64,000 bases of DNA from Diploptera punctata (GCA_030220185.1 JASPKZ010004199.1:1408501-1472500), one strand, 5' to 3'. Shown: positions 21,896 through 33,144, counted from the first letter of the stretch. Numbers and translations: made by a program. Notes: a model not told the origin generated them from the sequence alone.

Positions 21896-23040
21896 TAGTA
21901 GCAGTAGGACTTTATTAGACAAAAAGTAAGATATTTACAATACTATTTACAAATATGGGTCGCACGGGCAGTAAGCCGAACGTGCTGTCGACAGTCCGTT
22001 ATAATAAAGTAATAATTGGTAATAGTATAAAGAAAAAACAATAACATTACAATTACATAAAGAAAACACAATACTATTACAATTACATAATAATACAATA
22101 GCATTATACACTAATTAAGTTATGTATAATAATTAAGAATTAATGGTATTGCATTTTGATAACATATATTCATGAATGAGTGTTGTTCTTATTTTCCGCG
22201 TTTTGTCCAGAAATTTACCCAAGTTTATCCAATTTTCTGGATTTACCAATAACTCGTAGCATGCCAATCTTTCCCGATTTGAATTTAGAAATCTTTCCGG
22301 TAGTAACTGACGTCTCCAATATTCTAAATCATCACATTTTCCTAATATATGTATCTCATCTTCAGAGTTCCCGCACATTGGACATATTCGCATGTCGTGA
22401 TCGTCGCTAATTTTTAGATATTTCCATGCCCCTAGCCTAAACCAAGCAAGCCCTGATCTCTCTTTAAATCCTAGGTTGAGTATATACGATTCTTTTCCCT
22501 AAATGTGTTTTAGGTCTCTTTGTAAACACAGTGAGCGTTTTCCTGTACATTCGGCCAAAATATCTTGTTGGTTTATTTCTAAGTACCTCCTCCTTATTTT
22601 TCTCCACACGTTCTTGCGATTTTCAGTGCCTTTTTCCTATATCCAACCCATCCCAATCTTTTGGAGTTTTCTCCTAACCTCGTCTGCCCAAAATTAACAT
22701 CTATGTTTCTAATTTGGTGGTCGTAACAAATTGCTCTAAGCATTGTTTGTTCACCTTAGATTACCCGCAACAAGTATTTGAGTACACGAATTTTGCAGTT
22801 TATGTCGTCCTTGAATGACCCAAATTCATATAGAATTCCACAGTTAGAAACGGCCTTACTAAGTCCTGTAATATATTTTAGAAAATGCGTATATACCTTA
22901 TTTAGTATTTCCGTTCTTTGGAAACCCTAAATCTCACTACCATAGTGCATTATTGGCCTGACCATCGCTCCATACATTTTTTCTAATGTGCTGACTGGAA
23001 TATCAGGCACTCGACCCAGAATACCGAGTACACTGCTAAG
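21896..23040 (-). mobile_element. LINE-Z copy 1, 5'-truncated, with C-terminal zinc finger
   Basis: Minus strand, from the 5' side: LGRVPDIPVSTLEKMYGAMV, RPIMHYGSEI, SKAVSNCGILYEFGSF, GEQTMLRAICYDHQIRNIDV, KRLGWVGYRKKALKI, then an open frame (22393-22133) MRICPMCGNSEDEIHILGKC with C..C........H....C spacing and LLPERFLNSNRERLACYELL. The 3' untranslated part contains GGGCTTACTGCCC-like sequence and ends AATAAAGTCCTACTGC. TTAAAG flanks both sides (21890-21895, 23041-23046). The RT core is lost. The finger presumably binds the element RNA or target, as in related LINEs. Confidence 0.85.
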
Positions 23041-23074
23041 TTAAAGAGTCCATGTTTCGCATCCATATAATATA

Positions 23075-23968
23075 GGTAATTTCGGGTAATGTGGACCTTT
23101 CTCTTTTAGTGGTCCCTGTTAATATCTTCTTTAATTGGCGCTGCCCTCGAACAGAAAATATTTTTACTTCTTCCTCCCATCAATTTTGACGGGTTGAAGG
23201 CCAGTTTCTTTTATTCTTTGTGCGAATATGGGTTTATTTGTGAAAATGACCACTTAAAAAGTTTTTCAAGCTAAGAAATAATTCTTAATTTCTGCTATTG
23301 AATATTACAAATGTTAAAAAAACTCCTAAATACATTATAGTATGTAGATGCTGTTTTAATATACTGTCGGGTTTGGTTTGATGTTATGTGACATGGTGGC
23401 TGTATAGAATAATTAAACATAACAAAGGAATTCGGTTAATGTGGACCCTCCACGAGGACCATGGGTCCACTTTACATGAATACGTATATTTTATCAATGA
23501 GGATGCTATCTGTAAAAACCATCCACTTAATTAATTGTACTAAACCCAAATACGTCGCTTTCTGCAGTTGAATAACGTGTGAATGTTATAATCAACAATA
23601 ATTTTTCAAAACATTAAATAAATATCAACGCTTTTTAATTATGATCATTGATCAGTCATACATATTTTCAGATTAATCTGTGCTTCTCTGTATAAATTAA
23701 GAGTAAATAAACTTAAAAATACACTAAACGCTAAGATGGACTCTGGGGTCCACTTTATCTGAATATGGAGGTTAAAGTGGTCCTTTCTTGTAATGTAAAA
23801 AAATATATAAATTACGAAGACGTTTCCATATTTGAATAAAATAACAATGCTATTTCATAGTTACAACACTAATGATAATCACTGTGATTAAACAACATTC
23901 AAACCCTTTAATTAAAAGAAGAAAAACAACAAATTCAAAACAGGGATCCAAATTACCCGAAGTTCCTC
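23075..23968. mobile_element. 894 bp TIR element with TATA target duplication
   Basis: It starts GGTAATTTCGGGTAATGTGG. The complement of its end is GAGGAACTTCGGGTAATTTG, so TTCGGGTAAT.TGGA.CC is shared. TATA flanks both sides (23071-23074, 23969-23972). The interior repeats GTCCACTTTA-like words (about 23468 and 23752) and has no frame of note, hence non-autonomous. A pogo/Tc1-like origin is possible if TA is the true duplication; superfamily unproven. Confidence 0.82.
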
Positions 23969-24062
23969 TATAACTGGTAGAATAACAATTTTATATATTT
24001 TGAGTTTAACGTTTTTTAAAGGAGTTGGGACGTCAAGATTGTGATAACAATGAATGTTAAAA

Positions 24063-25119
24063 ATGTTGATCACCCTGTATGTTACCTTTATCGTATTCTT
24101 TCCACGTTTATATTTTATTGCGAGATATATTTTCTAAAGTTTTTTTTTTCGTCTTAAAATATTACAAGTTAAGATTCTTTAAAGAGAGAGAGAGAGAGAG
24201 AAAAAAAGAGACATTCTGAGATGAAAGAGTTGGTGTATAAATTTTTATTGGTTGCATTTCGTATCATATTTTTCTTATGTTTTGTTCATTGACACGCCCT
24301 GAATATAAACCTTCCATATTCCAACATCTCTGAAAAAAAAAAAAAAAGAAACGTAGTGCTATTAAGGATTTCCATTTCTCAGAATTCTCGTCAAGTTTTC
24401 TCATTTGTAGGCCTCCTGTTACCCATTTTCTATGTAATCATGACCGGGCTGCTAGCATCTGTCTTTGATTTACGAATAGAAAGGAAGAGAGGGGGAAATC
24501 TATGCGTTATTCATGCTTTCAGATACTTTGGTCCGACTCCTCTATACATTCGATAGATCGATAACTCCCGGATTAGAATATATATCTCAGTCTAACTTCA
24601 AACCATTCTCTCTTTTACAACACAAATCCACAAGATCGGTATGTAAATCCAAGAACTATATTCTTGCTTGATTATTTTATTTTGCGAACTCTTAGAAGTA
24701 TTATCAAGTCCATTAATTATAATACATCATCTGTTTGAAAAGTTTAGTTTATTAGATTTTTTTTTTTCATTTTTACTAACTCCTCCTCCACTCATTTCTT
24801 CCACAAAAAATGCATTTTATTGATTGGACGGGATTCAGAATGATAGTCTCCTGTGAGTATTGCTTAAGAAGTGCCCATATCTTAGAGGATAGTGATTTTA
24901 ATGCCCATTTGGTTTAGACTTCTATTTCTTGCATTGATTATTTTATTTCAAAATATTAGAGATTTTTATAGAAAATTGTTTTACAAGGAATGGATGGGGG
25001 AAGTTTATATTCAGCGGTTCCTATAAGAGCTGATGCTCATATGTGAAACAATTATTTAGACTAAAAGGATTGCCAATGAGATTTACGGACGAAATTAATT
25101 GGTAAAACATTTTCAATAT
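24063..25119. other. Unassigned stretch
   Basis: Contains a GA tract (24183-24202) and several poly-A or poly-T runs. GATCACCCTGTA at about 24069 resembles a mariner terminus but no partner end was found. A 66-codon frame at 24356-24556 has no recognisable motif. Confidence 0.5.
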
Positions 25120-25129
25120 TTGCAATGTA

Positions 25130-25430
25130 AGTAAAGTGATCCCACGACAGGCCCGGAGGCCCTTGGGGTAGTAGAAGGTTAAGGCTCCCACTTTTCTAGA
25201 CAATCGGCACTTTATGTCAGCCGGGTTGTCAGCCCTGCGTGACGGCCGCCTTTACCCCCAGAACAAGCGTCTGGTACTTATTTCCGTTAGAGGCTGAGTC
25301 GACCCCAGGGCCATTGTGCCGCCAGAGGGTTTGGGTCAGTTTAAAAATCCTGACCCCAACGGGACTTGAACCCTCGACCCTCCGACTTGTAGCTCAGTGC
25401 CTTAACCACTACGTTACGGCGTGCCCCATA
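25130..25430 (-). mobile_element. SINE-2 copy 2 with 10 bp target duplication
   Basis: Same organisation as 9969-10256: GGGGCACGCCGTAACG, A-box-like TAGTGGTTAAGGCACTG, and B-box GGTTCAAGTCCCG on the minus strand. TTGCAATGTA occurs on both sides (25120-25129 and 25431-25440), a direct target duplication as expected from LINE-driven integration. The 3' side ends near GATCACTTTAC (complement), with no long poly-A. Confidence 0.92.
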
Positions 25431-25500
25431 TTGCAATGTACTTGACTTTATTCCTTATTATGTAAAATTTAATAATTTTAATAAATGAACATTGATGTTC

Positions 25501-26286
25501 TAAAGTTTTAAGAAATGTAAAACAGTACCTGATATCTCAGTCGTCCTCAATAATTTGCAGTGTTGTTTTATAGGAGGCCTTTCGATAACTTAAGTATTAT
25601 CTTCTGCTTTCATTTTGATACTGATTGTTGTTAGTTATTATTTTGTACAGAGGGTTTATATTGCTGGGTACGTTCTCATTTTACAAGTGTTTATTTGTGG
25701 TTTCCTTGATAATTTCTAACTCTTTGAGAACGTTGATTTTCGATGTATTGTTTTCTCTATGCAGGATCGGAGAAGCGACACGAGGTGGACACAAATGAAG
25801 AAGAATCAACATTTATTCAGTTTATAGTTGAAGTGTAATGTAGTGCAAGTTTGTTTAAAATGTGTTATTCAGTATCAAACCAGAGGAGGCCTAAACATCC
25901 GTAGGTGCTTGTTTTATAATTGAATTAATTATTGCATTTTTAAATTAGAATAATTATTTTTTATTTAACACATTTTAAAGAAACTTTCACTACATTACAC
26001 TTCAACTATAAACTGAATAAATGTTGATTCCTCTTCATTTGCGTTCATCTCGTGTCGCCAGCAGGAGTTAGAAATTATCAAGGAAGCCACAAATAAACAC
26101 CTGTTAAATGAGAACGTACCCAGCAATATAAACCCTCTGTACAAAATAATTACCAACAACAGTCAGTACCAAAATGAAAACAGGAGATGATACTTATGTT
26201 ATCGAAAGGCCTCCTATAAAACAACACTGCAAATTATTGAGGACGACTGAGATATCAGGTACAGTTTTATATTTCTTAAAACTTTA
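25501..26286. repeat. Large inverted repeat, arms ~320-367 bp
   Basis: The left arm 25501-25867 and right arm 25966-26286 are inverse copies (TAAAGTTTTAAGAAAT... versus ...ATTTCTTAAAACTTTA), with a spacer of ~98 bases. The left arm holds ~45 extra bases near 25730-25775. Read outward, both arms encode a similar decayed segment, LEIIKE(A/T)TNKHL and NVPSNINPLYKIITNN, which faintly resembles the stretch between RT and endonuclease in Penelope-like elements. That resemblance is weak. RNA from the locus would form a very long hairpin. Confidence 0.85.
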
Positions 26287-26299
26287 ACACAGTTACCTC

Positions 26300-26514
26300 A
26301 ACATTTTAGTTGCCTCTTCCGCCAGTTACACCGTACCGAAGGACTCCTTCTCCGCTATATCTGCCGTTGAGGTCCTCACCGTAACCCTGGCAAGGAGTCC
26401 TCACAAGGTACTATCAGCTGGGCAAGTTGAACCAAGGTTTTTTTACGAGGTGTTACCCCTCCGCTCACCCTTTTTGAACCTGACTTGGGACAGACTATGG
26501 CGTGAGGGATTATA
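26300..26514. other. Unassigned GC-richer patch
   Basis: Base composition is clearly richer in G and C (for example GAGGTCCTCACCGTAACCC) than the neighbourhood, suggesting an inserted repeat fragment, but no family was recognised. Confidence 0.4.
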
Positions 26515-26735
26515 AATAACTAGCATGATAACAAAAATAGAAGAATATAGAAATAAATGGTTTGAACATGTTAGTAAAATGAGTGAAGAGGTGATACCTT
26601 GTAGGATGTTAAATTACAATCCACAAGCACATAGAAGTCGTGGAAGACCATTTAAAAGATGGAGCGAGCAACTATAATATAGAGCCGAAAAAATCAGAAA
26701 TGGTTTAAACCGTGACAGTAGATGATGATGACGAC
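26515..26735 (+). mobile_element. 5'-truncated LINE tail
   Basis: The plus strand encodes ITKIEEYRNKWFEHVSKMSE, LNYNPQAHRSRGRPFKRW, SEQL, stop, then GLNRDSR and ATGATGATGACGACG. It is the standard WF.HV.KM...RGRP..RW tail with a trinucleotide 3' end; related to LINE-R by sequence. Confidence 0.82.
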
Positions 26736-27455
26736 GTACTTTTGTTTCATTTTTTTGAATGTAGGCTATATTAAATCCTCTCAAAATATTAGACACTTCA
26801 TTTTTTAACACGATCAATGGATTTCACATTGAGCACAATTTTGGAAGTCGTGAAAAACCCGTTTTCGTGTCTTAGAAGATATTAATTGTAGGATCCATAT
26901 TTATTAGATCCTTTGGTTTCTGTTTTGATAAATGCTGCCTCCTCTCAAAATTATACATGCATAAAACCAAGTAAAGGTGTAAACGTGGTACGTTTAGGGA
27001 CCCAGGGTATCGTCCAGTGCAGTTTGTATAAATTATGCTAACAATCTTGGATCGAGTGATGTTTGTTGAGGAAGTTTGTGAATGCACAAACATGGAGCAA
27101 AGAGATGTAAATGCAGAAGGCGTGTGTAATCTGTGGCAGTCACTTTGACAACTGCTCTGTAACACCTCAATAAGATACCAAACTGTTGAGAATCAAAACC
27201 TCACATCATCCTCCTGCTTTTGACTTCATGGTATACTTCCAGCTGCATAGTACTGCTTATAAACACAATATGTATTGCTTGTTATCCCGAAAACTTTAAA
27301 TCAGTTAACACCAGTATTCGCTCCACGATAAAATTTGTTTTAACTAGAGAACGTCGGTTTCAACGGATTTGGAGTTTTAAGATATTTTGAAAACCTACAT
27401 GGTTGAGAAAACTGGCGATACACCACACTCACTATAAAAATATCCACTATAGGCC
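26736..27455. other. Unassigned stretch
   Basis: No family recognised. A 97-codon minus-strand frame (26872-27165) is unsupported. Confidence 0.55.
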
Positions 27456-27655
27456 TAGAGATCCTAGGGATGTTAGAAGATTAAGACTCTAGAAAATCGG
27501 CATGAAATGTGAACCCTGGGTGACGGTCGACTTTACTCCCAGAACATACGTTCTTGTACTTTCAGTTAGAGGCTAATATGACTCCAGAGGCATGATTTCA
27601 GAAGAATTAGGTCCTGTTTAAAAATTCTGACACCCCCTGGGACTCGAACGTGAGA
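27456..27655 (-). mobile_element. SINE-2 remnant (copy 3)
   Basis: Words such as GATCCTAGGGATG, GTGACGGTCGACTTTACTCC, TCAGTTAGAGGCTAA and CTGGGACTCGAACG align in order with SINE-2 copies 1 and 2. The tRNA-like head is lost after the B-box. Confidence 0.75.
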
Positions 27656-27733
27656 GATCAGCAGATCTTTGAAATCCTAATCCGTTTTCTATTTTATTAT
27701 GAGTTGTTAATTTAATTTTCCTACATTTATAAT

Positions 27734-27738
<5 letters not shown>

Positions 27739-27785
<47 letters not shown>
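27739..27785. repeat. (AT)n microsatellite
   Basis: About 23 perfect AT units. Confidence 0.97.
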
Positions 27786-27789
<4 letters not shown>

Positions 27790-27987
27790 CTAAATGTCAC
27801 ATTAAGGTCCTGACTTCGTTAAGGTGTAACAAATAATTATTATTGTTCTGTTTTTAAAGAAATAAAATATATGCTCTCCGTTTATAGACATAAACTGAGT
27901 GTAACACCTTATCTTTCGCATGTATCTTTTAGGATACATTGATTTAATTTATTTATCTACTTTGTTTATAAAACAATAACAAACAAA

Positions 27988-28721
27988 TCATAAGTAATGT
28001 CACGAGTGATTTCCAAATTATCGATAAATTCACGACTCACGAAGTGAGGAGTGAATTTATCTAGAGAATTTGGAAATCAAGAGTGGCATTTGTTAGGACT
28101 ATTTAACGAATAAAATTAAGCTGTTTACTTACAAATCATTACTTAACTATAGTTATTTTAAAATATTTATTTATTTAATGTAAACGGCGATGTTTGAAAA
28201 CAAATGAGAAACGATAGGGCTTCTGCGCTTCAAATTTGTTTATCACTGCAACCAGATCATATTATTTATTGCCAAAGGAACGCAATATTGCAAGAATGCT
28301 CTCTAGTGGAAATAAAATGAAACACATCAAACTGTGTATTAATTCATTTCTGATGTCGTATGATGTAAATATGACAATTATATTTTTCTGGATTGTTACC
28401 TGGGAAAAAAATACATTTAAGAAAGTGCAAACAGTGGTTTCTTTTTTGGGTGGTATAATCAATTGCTACAAATGTTTTTATATATGTGTTGACATTCATG
28501 CACTATATATACAATATGGTAGCCGTATTTCTCACAGGCTCAGTCACTGCAAAATAATGGCCAGACCTGTTCAGAATATTAAAAAGGAGGAGCTTTCTTT
28601 AATTTGGTAATTACAACACTGATAAATATTTCGTGAAACACGACTCTGATTGGTTGTAAAACAGAAATCATTGAAACGTGATTGGTCATTGACTCCCATT
28701 TGGGGCATGAGTTAAATAGTC
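27988..28721 (-). mobile_element. Rep-A copy 4 (best preserved)
   Basis: Reverse copy from TCATAAGTAATGTCACG to GAGTTAAATAGTC. The hairpin spans 27990-28090, with arms GTGATTTCCAAATT and AATTTGGAAATCAAG. GGACTATTTAAC follows at 28098-28109. TATA-like ACTATATATACAATATGG lies at about 28502 and two ATTGG boxes near 28650 and 28683. A 124-codon plus-strand frame (28236-28610) is open here but broken in sister copies; it shows no known domain. Confidence 0.9.
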
Positions 28722-29071
28722 ATTATAAATTACTTAAGTTTGGTTTCAAATTACTTAATAATGTAGCCTACAATAATAACTAGAGTTTTAGATTATTTTG
28801 TTTTCTTTGCGGTCCGAAACATTTAAATAACTGGCACGAGAAATTATTGTTCTGCCAATTTTAGATTAATATGGCCATATTTGATTTTTGGGCTAGGTGT
28901 CATAACTCGTCTGGCTTCGACAAAGTGAAGGACGTCTTACTTTTCTTCTCCCTTTTGATTTATATTCGAGTAATTTGTGCGCTATATTTGTGACGTGGTT
29001 CTTTCATCTACCTTTACTGTGAAGGTGCAAAATCTTAATTATAGCTCTGTACATTATATATAGCCTGATTC
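28722..29071. other. Unassigned stretch
   Basis: Nothing recognised. Confidence 0.6.
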
Positions 29072-29560
29072 TTCTTCTTCTTCGTCAGGCTCTACGACTT
29101 CCAGTGGAATGTCTTGGCCTTCTCAACTAGTTTACGCCATTTCTTCCTATCTTGTGCAGTAGATTTCAAATCAAAAATCCCCATCTCTCTCAATCTTCAA
29201 TTACGTCATCCACCCATCGATCATTGGTTCTTCCTCTTGGTCTTGTTCCCTGTGGCTTCCAATTTAAAATATCATTCGGCAATCTTCCTTTTGGCATTCT
29301 TAGTGTATGTCTAAACCATTGTAATCTTTTGGATTTGATGAAACTAACTATATTTTCTTTATTATTCTTGAGGTATAATTCGTTATTCCTTCTTAACCTC
29401 CAAGTTCCATTTTCCTTTACTGGACCTAGCACTCTTCTAAATATTTTCCTCTAAAACGAATTGTCCTGAATAATATCATTTCTTGCTGCCATTGGTCATG
29501 TTTCCATTCAGTAGGTTATGATGGGTATTGCCATTCATTTATAATATTTTATACTATTTT
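29072..29560 (-). mobile_element. 5'-truncated LINE tail
   Basis: The minus-strand frame 29432-29190 reads MLGPVKENGTWRLRRNNELY, IKSKRLQWFRHTLRMPKGRL, then RPRGRTNDRWVDDV. The downstream frameshifted part (QDRKKWRKLVEKAKTFHW-like) leads to a GAAGAAGAAG 3' end near 29075. An RT C-terminus without palm. Confidence 0.85.
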
Positions 29561-29599
29561 TTAACTCTACCATACAAGATATTTTATTGTGATAGTTAA

Positions 29600-29690
29600 T
29601 TATAATAATTAAGTCAAAGTTCGAACCCGAGACTTGCGATAACCGGATACTCTCAAAATTAATTAACCCTCAGCTAGTAACATTATACGT
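29600..29690 (-). mobile_element. tRNA-like SINE head
   Basis: The minus strand has AGCTGAGGGTTAATT near the start and the B-box TCTCGGGTTCGAACTTTG. No body family recognised. Confidence 0.5.
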
Positions 29691-30369
29691 GCATATCTAC
29701 CCCTTAATTAACGCTATTAATTATAAATGATATCTGTATCTCAGCGAGGAATTGAAAACAAGCATGCGCACTGTATCTACACTTCTTGCCGCCCGGGGTT
29801 CCTATAAAAATGTATACATGGTGTTCTCAAAGAACATTACATATTACAAAATCGAAACAATATAAATTAAAAATGTCGCTGCATATTTTAGTTTAAGAAT
29901 TAATCATGGAATTTAAAATGTAGCATTAATCCTTTTTTATATCATAAACAATTTATAGGTTTTCACAAATGTAGACTGAAAAAATGCTAAGTGCCACAAC
30001 ATTAGATTTCCATTTTATTATTAAATTGTGGGCTATGTGCCTTTGCCAGCGCGATAAAAACCGGTCTATATGATATTCAATCTCTAAGTAGTGCACACTC
30101 TAGCCACACAAAATTAGCCTGGCCTTACAAAACCTGTGATAAAGAAAATTTTTTTTCACAGAACTTAGATTTTATCATTTACCTCAGTTTTTATTTTCAG
30201 TATACAAATTATGTCTTTTGCATATTATGTATTTAATTTTAATATTTTACGTCTTATAAAATGACAAAATGGAACATTAGGGTAGCATATACTGGAATTT
30301 TTACAAAGATGGAAGAATCTTTCACAAATTTATGAATAAATTATGGTAAACTTAATTAGTAATTTTACA
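29691..30369. other. Unassigned AT-rich stretch
   Basis: Nothing recognised. Confidence 0.6.
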
Positions 30370-30905
30370 AATGTACAGATACTCTTGTCGTACCAACTTC
30401 TCAAAAAAAAAAACATTAAACTGAAACTATATAAAACCGTTATTCTACCAGTTATATTAAATAGTTGCGAAACATGAAACATGGACGCTTACTTTAATGG
30501 AGCAGAAAATATTACGAGTATTAGAAAATAAAGTTATAAACGTTTTTGGACCAAAGAAAAATGAACAGACAGGCGAATGGAGAAGACTACACATCAGTGA
30601 GCTACATGATATTTATGAGAAACCAGATATAACAGTAGTTAATTCTCGTAGACTGCGAAGGACAGGACATGTGACACGAATGGAAAATGGAAGAGGGGAA
30701 TGGAAACTCATTACAGGAAAACCAATGGGAAAACCCCCAGTAGGTAGACCAAGAAAGAGGTAAGAGAATAACATTAACCATGATTTATGGGAAGTAGATA
30801 AACAGGGGATGATTGGAAAACATTAGCTCAGGATAGAGGTGTATGGAGAACTTATGTCCTCAAGTCCATGAACCCACGTGTCCGATGGTGCCAGTTAGTT
30901 GCAAG
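30370..30905 (+). mobile_element. LINE-T tail
   Basis: The plus strand encodes LKLYKTVILPVILNSCET-like, then MEQKILRVLENKVINVFGPK, EWRRLHISELHDIYEKPDI, SRRLRRTGHVTRMENGRG and GKPPVGRPRKR followed by a stop. It ends GTGCCAGTTAGTTGCAAG, a mutated TTAG terminus. RT thumb to tail only; several stops. Confidence 0.88.
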
Positions 30906-31478
30906 TAAATCAGCAAGTAAGTAATATAAATCATATGAACATAAATAATGAAATAATAATATCAGTACTTATTTCATTATAAGTAGGGCCGAAACTATAA
31001 ATGAATTATTATTATTCACGTTACAGAAATATACTTTTAACATTTCTATAACTATTCGCAATTAATTTTATTAATTGGTAATTCACATTGTTCTGTTACA
31101 AGTAATATCGGAAATGGCTCACTATATATTCATAGCTGCGAGGTTATGGAATCGTTGATATCATATTAGCACATATTTTGAATAAATTATTTTATTCATA
31201 TTTTATTTTGAAATGGTCCTAATAACTTCTATATTGCAACGAATATTTCATTATGAATAATTTTAGAGGTTATTTTTATATTGTTAATTATCATTTTGTC
31301 ATGTGTTAATATTTGATTTATGAAAAGCAATGAAGTTGGACTTTTATTTAATGTAAAATTAGGTACGTTGCATGATTGGAAAGTGTTCACGAATTCGTTT
31401 CGAATACCTCTCTTGGAGCCCTTTTAAAGTAAATAACTCATCTAGTTTTGAACACAATATCTTATGATATAGCCTACT
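30906..31478. other. Unassigned AT-rich stretch
   Basis: Nothing recognised. Confidence 0.6.
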
Positions 31479-32235
31479 AGCTAATACCCGGCGTGCGCTG
31501 CTACGCCTAAGTAAACGAAAATTAATGTGCTTTTATGTTTAGTTGAATAAGGAGAGGTGCTGATTATCCGGCGTTGCCCGGGAATATACTCATCCCGATA
31601 TTCTTGGCATAAATGAGCTGAACGACAAAAATTAATGTACTTCTTACAATTAGTTGAATTAGTAAAATAAAAAATAATTACAAAGGTATATCGTAATTAT
31701 TTTAAGATTCCAGTGCTGATTATCCGGTGTTGCCCGGGAATCTACTTATCCCGATCTTCTTGACATAAATGAGCTAAAAGACAAAATTCGTTATTAGTTG
31801 TCCGTAAAAGAATACCCGCCGTATGCTACTATGCTTGCGCAGGAATCTATACGTATGCCTACTTGTCTTGATCTTCTTGGCATCAATGAAATACAAAAAT
31901 GATTATTGTGAGTTATCCGTAAGAGATAAACATATGCTGTCGCGGACTTTTTTGTAGAGCTTTTTGAGATATTCAATTCTGTGTACATTAACGTTGTGTA
32001 TTTATTATGATTTAGGCAACGTAAGCCATTTAAGTGCCCAAAGAGCATTTCTTTTCACGATTTCCACCACAAAGAGCGATTTTTAAGGGTGTAGGGGTTG
32101 AGTATCACAACTCTCTTATAGCCTTTGTTCATCCCGGGAATCTCCTGAATATTTTGCAAAAATCCCCATCACAATCGCATGAACGGTATGGCCGCGCATA
32201 AAGTACAAACAAACATTCATTTTTATATATTAGAT
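31479..32235 (+). mobile_element. Rep-E copy 1 (modular repeat, two inner modules)
   Basis: It begins AGCTAATACCCGGCGTGCGC, carries two ~165 bp modules with GTTGCCCGGGAATCTACT and CCCGATCTTCTTGGCAT, a derived third, then TATGCTGTCGCGGAC, AAGCCATTTAAG, GGTATGGCCGCGCATAAAG, and ends in ACAAACAAACATTC and TTTTATATATTAGA. The layout resembles widespread invertebrate non-coding repeats thought to be LINE 3' regions or SINE-like; class unproven. Confidence 0.8.
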
Positions 32236-32819
32236 TAATATGAGGTAGGGCCTATATGAAAATAGCAATAGAGTAGAAAGGGGAATTGAAAAAAAGTTTG
32301 TCTCTTATCTTAAAGATATTCTATGCTGGATGTCCTGTTAACACGGCACGTCTTAAAAAGTTAAGTTTTCCCACATACGTTGAAACATGGCAAAATCAAT
32401 ATATATATGATGGCGCTCAAAGATCGTGTAAAATCTGTGTTGAGGGTGAGATGTGAATACGGTGTTCAACATGCTTCTATTTTCATGTACTATGTAGTAC
32501 ATTTTAAAAGAATGGAGAACATGGAGGCCGTGGACAAAGTTCAGTGACGTCATGACCTTTTGCAGATACATCATATTGGCTTTAAATCATTCATAAATTA
32601 TTGGCCCACTAAATGGACCCGCACCGAGCTTTGTTCGATAATATTATTGACCATTAAAAACGGCTGAATTAATTGAAAATCAAGATCCTAACACAAGTAT
32701 ATTGCTGAAAACTAGATGACTTAAATTTCTTACGAGTTTGATTGCTGATAATTAAAATTATAAAGCCACAGAGGAGTTGTGACCTGAATTCTCTAGTATT
32801 AGCAGGAAATAATCATGTA
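32236..32819. other. Unassigned stretch
   Basis: A 73-codon minus-strand frame (32353-32574) has no recognisable motif. No repeat family seen. Confidence 0.55.
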
Positions 32820-32925
32820 AAAATCAATCAATAATTTCAACCCGACCGGAAATCGAATTCGAGACTGCTGAGGGAAAGACAAAAATGTTAAACATTGATC
32901 ACATAAATCGTTAGCCGGAATTTTA
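32820..32925 (-). mobile_element. tRNA-like SINE head
   Basis: The minus strand has the B-box TCTCGAATTCGATTTCCGG with the GGTCGGGTT extension typical of SINE-1 heads; the A-box region is worn. Confidence 0.5.
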
Positions 32926-32970
32926 CTATCACATTTTAAAAGATGAATTATAGTTAACTCCCTTCGTATC

Positions 32971-32983
32971 TTTATTATTATTA

Positions 32984-33034
<51 letters not shown>
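32971..33034. repeat. (TTA)n microsatellite
   Basis: About 20 TTA units with one irregular step; Asn-run frames on the minus strand are artefacts. Confidence 0.97.
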
Positions 33035-33035
<1 letters not shown>

Positions 33036-33144
33036 CATTTTTACGTTAAAACTTATTTTGGGAAAAAGGTAGAAGTTTAATGATATGTCTTGTGTACTAT
33101 AACTAGAAAAAGTTTGATTCTGTCTCAAAAAAACAAAAAAACAA

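Larger units (their letters stand above)
21485..24062 (-). mobile_element. LINE-T tail interrupted by two insertions
   Basis: The original minus-strand LINE-T tail survives in three pieces: 21485-21895 (3' end with TAACTAACTAATTCACTGGC, coding CRAGHVARM and GKRPVGRPRM-like segments), 23041-23074 and 23969-24062. The order and the joins TTAAAG and TATA match the uninterrupted copy at 44559-45313 exactly where ACCTCCCTTAAAGTAAGAG and ATATAATATAACTGG occur. Insertions are LINE-Z (21896-23040) and a TIR element (23075-23968). Confidence 0.85.

Noticed and set aside
24060..24300. Second mariner suggested by GATCACCCTGTA and CACGCCCTGAATA
   Set aside because: Both look like the same kind of end with no opposite terminus or transposase in range.
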